DNA of 6,267 bases. Source: DATGXB01 sp035298905 (lineage in GTDB: Bacteria > Cyanobacteriota > Cyanobacteriia > Cyanobacteriales > Nostocaceae). The notes beneath the pieces are model-generated. The model searched no databases. It had not been told where the DNA came from and saw only the letters and a program-made list of their open reading frames with translations. The stretch is taken from NCBI GenBank assembly GCA_035298905.1, contig DATGXQ010000435.1:1-6267 (forward strand). The letters run 5' to 3'. Below are positions 1 through 6,219 of the stretch, in pieces; the stretch's first letter is position 1, and every line of letters begins with the position of its first letter. Position numbers and translations under genes: made by a program.

Positions 1-2
1 AC

Positions 3-76
3 GGCGAGTGTAGCCAAGTGGTTAAGGCAGTGGATTGTGGTTCCACCACTCGTGGGTTCGAGTCCCATCGTTCGCC
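3..76 (+). tRNA. tRNA-His (anticodon GTG)
   Basis: A complete cloverleaf can be drawn. The acceptor stem pairs 4-10 with 69-75 and contains two G-U pairs. The D stem is GCC/GGC (13-15/26-28). The anticodon stem pairs 30-34 with 42-46, around a 7-base loop holding GTG at 37-39. The T stem pairs 52-56 with 64-68, around the loop TTCGAGT. The extra G at position 3 faces the discriminator C at 76. This G-1:C73 pair is the identity hallmark of bacterial tRNA-His and supports a start at 3 rather than 4. CCA is not encoded (CTG follows), so it must be added after transcription. The variable loop is five bases, as expected for a class I tRNA. Confidence 0.97.
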
Positions 77-113
77 CTGATAATTTAACTAAACAGTTTT
101 AACGTCAGAATTA

Positions 114-144
114 AGGGAAGCAGGCGTAAGTAATCTGCTTCCCT
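114..144 (+). terminator. Hairpin after tRNA-His, possible terminator
   Basis: A perfect 10-bp stem (114-123 with 135-144, AGGGAAGCAG/CTGCTTCCCT) encloses an 11-base loop. It lies 38 bases past the tRNA. The sequence after it, ACTTGCTTTC, is only moderately T-rich, so it is not a textbook intrinsic terminator. The stem is strong enough to form in RNA and could instead protect a 3' end or be a small mobile palindrome. Termination of the tRNA transcript is inferred from position. Confidence 0.5.
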
Positions 145-229
145 ACTTGCTTTCACCCACTTCTAATACTAAAACAACCCCAGTAAGAAGATTACAGTCA
201 AGCCACAGAAGATCAAAAAGGAGGTAATT

Positions 230-388
230 ATGATGTTACCTACACTGTGGTCACTAGATGGTAATTTTTGGATATTACTAGCCATAGTTATCGACCCATT
301 GTTTATGACCTTCACCGCAATTATAGCTATGCACAATACAGATTGTTTTTCAGCAATAGAAAATGTGATATTAGTTTACTTAAGTTAA
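230..388 (+). CDS. Small hydrophobic protein, 52 aa, unknown
   Basis: This is a short ORF beginning ATG ATG and ending TAA. Its main support is an eight-base perfect Shine-Dalgarno match, AAGGAGGT at 218-225. The core AAGGAGG sits 5 bases before the first ATG and 8 before the second (233), so the second ATG may be the real start, giving 51 aa. The protein has one hydrophobic stretch at about residues 13-34 (F13 to M34) interrupted by Asp22-Pro23. This suggests a single membrane segment or two short ones. The C-terminal part is mixed and has one Cys (residue 39). I do not recognise a family. It is isolated: the tRNA lies upstream on the same strand and repeat DNA lies downstream. No clear promoter or terminator of its own was seen. 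The ORF could be fortuitous, but so complete a ribosome-binding site is uncommon by chance in AT-rich intergenic DNA. Confidence 0.5.
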   Translation: MMLPTLWSLDGNFWILLAIVIDPLFMTFTAIIAMHNTDCFSAIENVILVYLS

Positions 389-524
389 GATTTGTATTAT
401 TTTTACCAACAAAAAGTATTAATTGAGATACAGCAGATTGCAATTGAATAAGGTAAGCTGTCAAAACTCTCTCCACCAAGTGGCTTTCACTCCTGACCTG
501 TCAATTTTGGATTTGGAATTGTGG

Positions 525-562
525 ATTTTAGATAGTTCCATCCAAACTCTAAAATCTAAAAT
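525..562. repeat. Inverted repeat bordering the heptamer array
   Basis: ATTTTAGAT (525-533) is the exact reverse complement of ATCTAAAAT (554-562), giving a 9-bp stem with a 20-base loop. An alternative register pairs 524-532 with 548-556, because the right arm itself contains a doubled CTAAAAT heptamer. TTTGGA at 512-517 and TCCAAA at 541-546 give another possible pairing. The segment is AT-rich and directly abuts the tandem array, so it may be a degenerate edge of the same repeat island. No function is claimed. Confidence 0.5.
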
Positions 563-568
563 TATTCT

Positions 569-785
<217 letters not shown>

Positions 786-881
786 TGAGGGGTGAGACCA
801 CTCGCTAATTTAGCAACAAAACCCCTTATCATACTATACTTAAGTTATTACAGTAATCATACTCAAGAATTAAGAATCTAA

Positions 882-922
882 ATTAATTAAAGCTTATTTC
901 CATCTTAACCTTGAGTTAAAGG
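882..922 (+). promoter_or_regulatory. Pho-box-like row of octamers (candidate)
   Basis: Four octamers lie at an exact 11-base period: ATTAATTA (882-889), CTTATTTC (893-900), CTTAACCT (904-911) and GTTAAAGG (915-922). The cyanobacterial Pho box bound by the PhoB-like regulator SphR is described as direct repeats of PyTTAAPyPyT separated by 3 bases. The third octamer matches fully, the first two at six of eight positions, and the fourth at four. The match is suggestive because the downstream operon starts with a PhnD-type binding protein. However, the DNA is AT-rich and the site lies 100 bases before the best promoter, so chance is a real alternative. Confidence 0.3.
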
Positions 923-1021
923 TTCTAGTGAACTGAAATAATTTGGTTGATTCTGAGTACAAATTTTTGATGAAATTAATACTAAGAAGCCAAGAATTAC
1001 AAAAATATTTATGAACCTGTA

Positions 1022-1050
1022 TTTACAGCTAAAACATTAATGAATATAAT
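1022..1050 (+). promoter_or_regulatory. Sigma-70-type promoter, likely for the sensor operon
   Basis: TTTACA (1022-1027) and TATAAT (1045-1050) are separated by exactly 17 bases. This is a perfect -10 box and a five-of-six -35 box at optimal spacing. Transcription would start near 1056-1058 and give a leader of about 237 bases before the ATG at 1294. It is the best promoter match upstream of the operon. A second perfect TATAAT at 1122-1127 has no good -35 at the right distance. Confidence 0.55.
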
Positions 1051-1053
1051 CGA

Positions 1054-1117
1054 CTCTAGAGAATTGTCAGTTATGGAAAAATCTTGAATACAGATTAATT
1101 TTATTCCTCTGAGAGGA
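1054..1117. promoter_or_regulatory. Two related palindromes, candidate operators
   Basis: CTCTAGAG (1054-1061) is an 8-bp perfect palindrome sitting on the predicted transcription start. TCCTCTGAGAGGA (1105-1117) is a palindrome with 6-bp arms around a central G, just before the second TATAAT (1122-1127). Both share the half-sites CTCT and AGAG, and their centres are about 53 bases apart, close to five helical turns. This arrangement is compatible with a dimeric regulator binding twice. No regulator gene is present here, and the link is inference. Confidence 0.3.
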
Positions 1118-1293
1118 CATCTATAATAGAGCATGGAATACTTGCTATCTCAAGATTTATCCATTTAATCAGTATTAAAAAAACACTTACAATTCAATAG
1201 ATGCAAGGCGTTAAAGCTTACTAATATTTATTTAATAGCTCTCTGATAATGAACTTTAACTAACGCTGTAATTTTTTCAGAACTAGAAAAACT

Positions 1294-2250
1294 ATGAAAT
1301 GGACTCGTTCTCAGCAAACTGCTCTTTTGCTTAAACCATCACTGGCCATTATTTCCCTATTGTGCATTGGTATGTTTACAGTCGGTTGCACAAAAACATG
1401 GACTAATAATTCTGCGAATAGCACAATGCCTACAACTGAAACTGCAAAAGTCGAGCCGTTGCGAGTAGCAGTAATTCCTTGGCAGAGTGCAGAGGAACAA
1501 CAGAAGAAACTGCAACCCTTAACAGATTACTTTCAAAAGAGTCTCAACCGTCCGGTCAAATTTCAAATTACAAAAAACTATGAAACTGCTGTGGATTTAT
1601 TGGCAACAGAAAAAGTAGATATGGGTTATTTAGGAGCTTTAAGCTACGTTCAGTGTCATGAGCGCAATCCAAATATTCGGCCTTTGGCTATGCCGATCGA
1701 GCAAAAAACAGGCAGACCTTGGTACACTGGGGTGATAGTTGCTAAGTCTGATCAGGGAATCCAGTCATTGGAGGATTTAAAAGGTAAACGCTTTGCTTTT
1801 GTTAGCCCCTCTTCAACTTCTGGTTTTCTGATGCAGATGATGGCACTTAAGAAGAAGGGTATTGAGCCAACAAGAGACTTTAAGACCATTCGTTATTCAC
1901 TTAGTCATAACAAAGTAGAAGCGGATCTGATCAATGGAGTAGTTGACGCGATCGCTGTTGATAAACTTTCTTTGCTCCGCAGTCAAGAAGCAGGTAAACT
2001 GCCCGCCAAAAATTACAAAATTATCTGGGAGTCCGAACCTATTCCTATGGCCCCAATCGTCATCAATACCAAAAAGTTTTCACCCCAAACAGTCAACCAA
2101 ATCCGCCAAGCTTTAATTGATGCTCCTATCGGTCTTTTAGATATGAGTGGTTCTCAATCTGCTGGCTATACTTTAGCCCAAGATGCAGACTTTGACCAAA
2201 TTCGGCAGATTTACAACGAACTCAAATCAATAGAGATACCTGCCAAATGA
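1294..2250 (+). CDS. PhnD-type periplasmic substrate-binding lipoprotein
   Basis: This 318-aa protein looks like the phosphate/phosphite/phosphonate binding-protein family (PhnD type, Pfam Phosphonate-bd). Residues 11-31 are a hydrophobic signal segment ending in T-V-G-C, so Cys32 is the likely lipidation site; Thr at -3 is atypical. A Thr/Asn-rich linker follows, then the binding fold from about residue 55. Family landmarks are LRVAVIPW (56-63), GALSY (114-118), the hinge-side LKGKRFAFVSP (162-172), the ligand-loop motif SSTSG (173-177), SLSHNKVEA (202-210) and NGVVDAIAVD (214-223). No ABC permease or ATPase gene is next to it. Its stop overlaps the start of a membrane histidine kinase by 4 bases. 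I infer that it serves as the extracytoplasmic ligand sensor for that kinase rather than as a transport component. The ligand is unknown; an oxyanion such as phosphate, phosphite or a phosphonate is possible from the family alone. No strong Shine-Dalgarno precedes the ATG, but the signal peptide fits this start. Confidence 0.88.
   Translation: MKWTRSQQTALLLKPSLAIISLLCIGMFTVGCTKTWTNNSANSTMPTTETAKVEPLRVAVIPWQSAEEQQKKLQPLTDYFQKSLNRPVKFQITKNYETAVDLLATEKVDMGYLGALSYVQCHERNPNIRPLAMPIEQKTGRPWYTGVIVAKSDQGIQSLEDLKGKRFAFVSPSSTSGFLMQMMALKKKGIEPTRDFKTIRYSLSHNKVEADLINGVVDAIAVDKLSLLRSQEAGKLPAKNYKIIWESEPIPMAPIVINTKKFSPQTVNQIRQALIDAPIGLLDMSGSQSAGYTLAQDADFDQIRQIYNELKSIEIPAK
1948..1955. repeat. HIP1 octamer GCGATCGC
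   Basis: An exact copy of the highly iterated palindrome typical of many cyanobacterial genomes, here inside the binding-protein gene. It supports the taxonomic assignment. Confidence 0.9.
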
Positions 2251-4535
2251 AAATCTTGAAAAGGTTTATTCGATCAACATTGATTTCTGTAGGATTTGTA
2301 GTTGTCTTAATGGGAGGTAGTAGCATACTGATCAGACAAATCGACAATTCGGTTTCTCACAGCCGCGATCGCACTAATCAGGCTGTCCGTACTACCCAAA
2401 AACTCCAACTGGCTTTAGAAGAAGAAATATCTGCCCTCAAAGATTATCTGTTATTCGATCGCAATACTAGAGATATAGCCAAGTTTGAACAAGCAAAGTT
2501 AAACTTTATCAACAACTTGGCAGAAATAGAACGGTTATTACCAACAGCAAAGCAAACTACAATTGTCCATCGTCGTCATCAGTTCCTGGTACGTTTAGCT
2601 AATGAGTTAAAAAATCAGACAGGTTCTTATGCTCTAGCTCAAAGAAACCAGGACGTTAAAGCCATCAATTCATTTCATCAAGATATTCTGCTATTCGTCA
2701 ATCTGCTAGTTCAGAACGTACAGCAACAAGATATAAAAACCCATGAAGCGGCCAAACAATTTAAACAGATTGCTACCATTATTACTTACAGTTTGATTGG
2801 AGCAGTATTACTGATTTTTATTGCCCAATTTGCATTGACCCTACTCCCAGTCATTCGCTCGATTCAAGAACTAGAAATAGGGGCAATGAAACTAGGTGCA
2901 GGAGATTTAACGTACCGTTTGCAGATTAATACTGATGATGAAATTGAGCAATTAGCACTGGCATTCAATCAAATGGCGAATAAATTAGCAGATTCCTATG
3001 CTTCCCTGGAACAAAAACGCCAAGCCGCCGACATTGCTAACCAAGCCAAGAGTGAGTTTTTAGCAAACATGAGCCACGAACTCCGCACCCCTCTAAATGG
3101 TATTCTTGGCTATACTCAAATCTTGAATCGTTCCCCAGGCTTGGGAGAAAAAGAGCGTAAAGGCATCAATATTATTCACCAATGTGGCTCTCATTTATTA
3201 ACCCTAATTAATGACATTCTTGACCTTTCTAAAATCGAAGCCAGGAAAATAGAATTACAACCCCAGGCTATTCACTTGCTATCTTTTTTACAAGGAATTG
3301 CCGAGATTGTCCGCATTCGGGCAGAACAAAAAGGTATCACTTTTGTTTACTTACCAGATGAAAAATTACCAGCAGGATTGGAAGTAGATGATAAGCGGTT
3401 GCGGCAAGTCTTAATTAATATGCTGGGCAATGCGATCAAATTTACAGACAAAGGAAAGGTAATTTTTAAAGTTGATCAAGTTGAAAAGCAACAATTATCA
3501 ACACCTATTGAAGAAAATACATCTGTTTTATCACCGGAAATTATTACCATTTGTTTCCAAGTAATTGATACAGGAATTGGCATGAGTCCTGAATCATTAA
3601 ACAAAATATTTTTACCTTTTGAGCAAGTTAGTGATGGCAAAAGACAAGCAGAAGGCACAGGATTAGGACTAGCTATCAGTCAAAAAATTGTCAGTTTAAT
3701 GGGGAGTGAAATCAAAGTAGAGAGTCAATTAGGAGTTGGTAGTAAGTTTTATTTCCAAGTCGATTTTCCCCTATCAACAGAGTGGCAACAAGCCGCCATG
3801 ACGACTACCGGACAGAAATTAATAGGATATCAAGGCGAGAGACAAACAATTTTAGTAGTTGATGATAAATGGGAAAACCGCTCTGTAATTGTCAACTTAC
3901 TAGAAATTCTAGATTTTGTGGTAGTAGAGGCAGAAAATGGTGAAAAAGGATTAGCTTTAGCTAACCAAATCAAACCTAATTTAATTATTACTGATATTTT
4001 AATGCCCGTGATGAATGGATATGAGTTTTTAGCAAAACTTAGACAGTCTTCATCATTGCAGACAATCCCTGTGATTGTTTCATCGGCTTCGGTTTCCTCA
4101 ATGGATCAGCAAAAAAGTTTAGATGCCGGTGGGAACGATTTCTTAAGCAAGCCAGTTGAAGTTGAGGAATTGTTTAAACTTTTAGAAAAATATTTAGATA
4201 TTTCCTGGATATACAACCCCATTGATGATAATAACTCATCTGTTGAACCAGTAGTTAATAAGGTTAATAACCAACCTCCAAACACTAATCAGGAAATGTT
4301 AATTCCTAACCAAGAGGAATTAGAACGTATGTTGGAACTAACTCAACAGGGTAGGTTGAAAAAACTCACAGAACTTTTACAAAACCTTGAAAAGAATAAT
4401 TCCTCATACAGTCGTTATATTGCCCAGATTACTACACTTATTCAGCAATTCCAAATAGAGAAAATTGAAGAGTTAATCCTACAATCCATATCCGCATTAG
4501 GAAAACAAAAGGGAGATACAGATGAAGAACCTTGA
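2247..4535 (+). CDS. Membrane hybrid histidine kinase (HAMP-HisKA-HATPase-REC)
   Basis: This 762-aa protein has, in order: TM1 (about 11-29); an extracytoplasmic, mostly helical sensor region (30-176) resembling four-helix-bundle or CHASE3-like sensors (ALEEEISALKDYLLF, 56-70); TM2 (about 177-200); HAMP (about 200-253); HisKA with the H box SHELRTP and phospho-acceptor His277; HATPase_c with N box NAIKFT (Asn395), G1 DTGIG (441-445), F box FLPF (455-458) and G2 GTGLGL (470-475); a receiver with acidic pair Asp539-Asp540, phospho-acceptor Asp583, Ser613 and Lys635; and a helical tail (688-750). All catalytic residues are present. The ATG overlaps the stop of the binding-protein gene (ATGA), implying translational coupling and fixing the start. 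I infer that the binding protein docks on the helical sensor, as TorT does on TorS, to control autophosphorylation at His277. The phosphate could pass to Asp583 or to Asp89 of the next protein. The tail has no histidine, so it is not an HPt. Confidence 0.93.
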   Translation: MKILKRFIRSTLISVGFVVVLMGGSSILIRQIDNSVSHSRDRTNQAVRTTQKLQLALEEEISALKDYLLFDRNTRDIAKFEQAKLNFINNLAEIERLLPTAKQTTIVHRRHQFLVRLANELKNQTGSYALAQRNQDVKAINSFHQDILLFVNLLVQNVQQQDIKTHEAAKQFKQIATIITYSLIGAVLLIFIAQFALTLLPVIRSIQELEIGAMKLGAGDLTYRLQINTDDEIEQLALAFNQMANKLADSYASLEQKRQAADIANQAKSEFLANMSHELRTPLNGILGYTQILNRSPGLGEKERKGINIIHQCGSHLLTLINDILDLSKIEARKIELQPQAIHLLSFLQGIAEIVRIRAEQKGITFVYLPDEKLPAGLEVDDKRLRQVLINMLGNAIKFTDKGKVIFKVDQVEKQQLSTPIEENTSVLSPEIITICFQVIDTGIGMSPESLNKIFLPFEQVSDGKRQAEGTGLGLAISQKIVSLMGSEIKVESQLGVGSKFYFQVDFPLSTEWQQAAMTTTGQKLIGYQGERQTILVVDDKWENRSVIVNLLEILDFVVVEAENGEKGLALANQIKPNLIITDILMPVMNGYEFLAKLRQSSSLQTIPVIVSSASVSSMDQQKSLDAGGNDFLSKPVEVEELFKLLEKYLDISWIYNPIDDNNSSVEPVVNKVNNQPPNTNQEMLIPNQEELERMLELTQQGRLKKLTELLQNLEKNNSSYSRYIAQITTLIQQFQIEKIEELILQSISALGKQKGDTDEEP
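2365..2372. repeat. HIP1 octamer GCGATCGC
   Basis: An exact HIP1 copy, in the part of the hybrid kinase gene encoding the start of its sensor region. Confidence 0.9.
4511..4515 (+). promoter_or_regulatory. Ribosome-binding site GGGAG inside the upstream gene
   Basis: GGGAG lies 6 bases before the ATG at 4522, within the last codons of the hybrid kinase gene. It supports this start over later in-frame ATGs and indicates that the third gene is translated from the same mRNA. Confidence 0.6.
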
Positions 4536-5919
4536 CATAAACAAACTAGAAGTGAAAAACATCGATTTGATGTTAATGGTAGATAATGTTCTAGAAGAAA
4601 GTAAAAACAATCAGCATATATTCACCCAAGACAATGATTTAATTTTAGTAGTTGATGATACTCCGGCTAATTTAGTAGTGATTTCTGAGGCATTGGGTGA
4701 TGCAGGATTTGAAGTGGCGATCGCTACGGATGGAGAACGAGCAATTAAACAGGCAGAACGCAGTTTACCAAGTTTAATTCTGTTAGATGTGATGATGCCG
4801 GGAATGGATGGGTTTGAAACTTGCCGCCGCCTGAAAGCATCAACTATCACCGCAGAAATCCCCATCATTTTTATGACTGCCCTCTCTGACAGCACCGATA
4901 AAGTTCAGGGTTTTAATTTGGGTGCAGTTGATTATGTAACAAAACCTTTTCAAGAAGCTGAACTGATTGCCCGTGTCAAAACTCACTTGAGATTATACCA
5001 TCTCAACAAAAATTTAGAGATGCAAGTTTCCCATCGGACAGCAGAATTAATGGCTGCTTTAAAACGAATGGAACAGTCACAGATGCAGCTAGTGCAATCA
5101 GAAAAAATGGCTACACTAGGACAATTAGTAGCCGGTGTTGCCCATGAAATTAATAACCCAGTTAACTTTATTTATGGCAACCTTTCTTATGTAGACGAAT
5201 ATACTCAATCTTTACTCGGCTTTTTAGAATTGTATCAAAAGCACTACCCTAATCCAGACAGTGAAATTCAAGCACAAGCCAAAGAAATTGACCTGGAATT
5301 TTTACAGGAAGATATGTCAAAAATCATTTCTTCGCTGAAAATGGGTGCTGAACGCATTCGCCAAATTGTACTATCGCTACGCAACTTCTCCCGGCTGGAT
5401 GAAGCCCACTGCAAAGCTATTGATATTCATGATGGTTTAGAAAACACAATATTAATTTTGCAACATCGCTGGAAAGCTAAACCAGATTCTCCCGGAATTG
5501 AAGTAATTCGTGAATATGGCAAATTACCATTAGTAGAATGTTATCCGGGATTGCTCAATCAGGTATTTATGAATCTCTTAGCCAATGCGATTGATGCTTT
5601 AGAAGAAGTTAATCTTAAGCGCAGATTTGAAAATATCGACAGAGAACCTTGTCGAATTACTATTCGCACCTCATTTATTGAAGGGAATAAAATTGAGCTA
5701 GTGATTAGTGACAATGGGCCAGGCATACCCCAGGAAATACAAAAACGCATTTTCGACCCATTCTTTACTACCAAAGCCGTTGGTAAAGGTACAGGATTAG
5801 GTTTATCCATTAGTTATCAAATTATTCAAGAACAACATGGTGGAACCTTAAAATGCGTTTCTAAACCCGGAGAAGGAACACAATTTATCATTCACATTCC
5901 TACTCAACAACAAGTTTAG
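4522..5919 (+). CDS. Soluble receiver-histidine kinase (REC-coiled coil-HisKA-HATPase)
   Basis: This 465-aa protein has no signal or membrane segment. A receiver domain (about 39-157) has the acidic pair Asp45-Asp46, phospho-acceptor Asp89 (LLDVMMPGMDG), Thr119 and Lys141. A predicted coiled coil (about 158-195) links it to a kinase with an HEINNP-type H box, His208 being the phospho-acceptor. Between the two dimerisation helices is a longer acidic, helical insert (about 225-265) often seen in cyanobacterial kinases of this type. The ATPase domain has Asn355 (NAIDAL), G1 DNGPG (397-401), F box FDPFF (411-415) and G2 GKGTGLGL (421-428). All key residues are intact. It overlaps the preceding gene by 14 bases with its own Shine-Dalgarno. 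I infer that its receiver takes phosphate from the upstream kinase and modulates its own kinase activity. Its downstream partner is not encoded here. No convincing terminator follows. Confidence 0.92.
   Translation: MKNLDINKLEVKNIDLMLMVDNVLEESKNNQHIFTQDNDLILVVDDTPANLVVISEALGDAGFEVAIATDGERAIKQAERSLPSLILLDVMMPGMDGFETCRRLKASTITAEIPIIFMTALSDSTDKVQGFNLGAVDYVTKPFQEAELIARVKTHLRLYHLNKNLEMQVSHRTAELMAALKRMEQSQMQLVQSEKMATLGQLVAGVAHEINNPVNFIYGNLSYVDEYTQSLLGFLELYQKHYPNPDSEIQAQAKEIDLEFLQEDMSKIISSLKMGAERIRQIVLSLRNFSRLDEAHCKAIDIHDGLENTILILQHRWKAKPDSPGIEVIREYGKLPLVECYPGLLNQVFMNLLANAIDALEEVNLKRRFENIDREPCRITIRTSFIEGNKIELVISDNGPGIPQEIQKRIFDPFFTTKAVGKGTGLGLSISYQIIQEQHGGTLKCVSKPGEGTQFIIHIPTQQQV
4717..4724. repeat. 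HIP1 octamer GCGATCGC
   Basis: An exact HIP1 copy, in the receiver-encoding part of the third operon gene. Confidence 0.9.
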
Positions 5920-5947
5920 CCCTTAGTAATTATTCCCAACTCCTTGC

Positions 5948-5970
5948 TTGACTACCAAAATTTTTCAGAT
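5948..5970. repeat. Imperfect direct repeat, left copy
   Basis: This 23-base segment starts TTGACTACCA and ends AATTTTTCAGAT. It recurs at 6185-6208 with one extra base and one substitution. The right copy falls in the Uma2-like remnant, where it encodes SEKLMVVN on the minus strand. The left copy reads similarly (EK-LVVK) only after a one-base shift. It may be a relic of a second, more decayed copy of the same gene or of a duplication that flanked the intervening 214 bases. Confidence 0.6.
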
Positions 5971-6024
5971 GCGTTAGGGCAAGTAAAAATTAATCGCGTC
6001 ATCATGAAATAAACGGTGCATTAG

Positions 6025-6207
6025 CTACCCAAAAATTACTTTTAAGTGTATGTAGTCTGTGAGTTTATATCCATAATCATCACGCCAATTTGTACTGACA
6101 ACTTCGACAATTAATTGAATTAATCCACTTTTGGTAATAGTTGAATATTTTTACCAAAGCGGTTCTGCTGCCAGTTTATATTTATTGACTACCATCAATT
6201 TTTCAGA
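6025..6207 (-). pseudogene. Uma2-family (DUF820) nuclease gene fragment
   Basis: Read on the minus strand from 6207 to 6025, one frame gives SEKLMVVNKYKLAAEPLW, a TAA stop (6151-6153), then KYSTITKSGLIQL, VEVVSTNWRDDY and GYKLTDY, and ends at TAG (6025-6027). The VEVVSTNWRDDY...KL.DY block is characteristic of cyanobacterial Uma2 proteins, a family in the PD-(D/E)XK nuclease superfamily that is abundant in these genomes. Family members usually read EPLWQ at the stop position, so a CAA-to-TAA change explains it. The expected continuation (E-A-L-G-I..YWIVDY) is lost after the DY, and the N-terminal third is also missing. It is therefore a remnant of about 60 codons of a protein normally near 190 residues. 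The assignment rests on recognised motifs, not on a search. Confidence 0.72.
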
Positions 6208-6208
6208 T
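6185..6208. repeat. Imperfect direct repeat, right copy
   Basis: This is the partner of the segment at 5948-5970: 24 bases, sharing the first ten (TTGACTACCA) and last twelve (AATTTTTCAGAT). It overlaps the upstream end of the Uma2-like remnant. Confidence 0.6.
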
Positions 6209-6219
6209 TATCTCTACAG

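Larger units (their letters stand above)
786..1293. other. AT-rich intergenic region upstream of the sensor operon
   Basis: There are 508 bases between the heptamer array and the first operon gene, with stops in all frames and no convincing gene. The candidate regulatory elements inside are listed separately: Pho-box-like octamers at 882-922, a promoter at 1022-1050, and palindromes at 1054-1061 and 1105-1117. AACCTT/AAGGTT (907-912/919-924) could also form a 6-bp hairpin with a 6-base loop. The region probably contains the control region and a long untranslated leader of the operon. Confidence 0.7.

Noticed and set aside
1133..1168. Eleven-codon ORF (MEYLLSQDLSI) in the leader, a possible upstream peptide
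   Set aside because: The purine-rich AGAGGA before it is 15 bases away, too far to be a good ribosome-binding site, and nothing else supports translation.
888..1220. Duplicated 10-mer TTAAAGCTTA at 888-897 and 1211-1220
   Set aside because: It is short, AT-rich and partly palindromic; two copies in such DNA can occur by chance, with no context linking them.
3476..3658. Minus-strand ORF of 60 codons inside the hybrid kinase gene
   Set aside because: It is antisense to the conserved ATPase domain and has no recognisable protein features or ribosome-binding site.
4308..4496. HPt domain at the end of the hybrid kinase
   Set aside because: The region is helical but contains no histidine that could be phosphorylated.
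4611..4895. Minus-strand ORF of 94 codons inside the third gene
   Set aside because: It is antisense to a clear receiver domain; its sequence is explained by the conserved codons on the other strand.
5559..5810. Minus-strand ORF of 83 codons
   Set aside because: It is antisense to the conserved ATPase N and G boxes of the third gene, with no independent support.
5919..5983. Possible terminator after the operon (GCCCT/AGGGC or CTTGC/GCAAG pairings)
   Set aside because: The stems are only 5 bp with long loops and no T-tract directly after them; I could not support a terminator.
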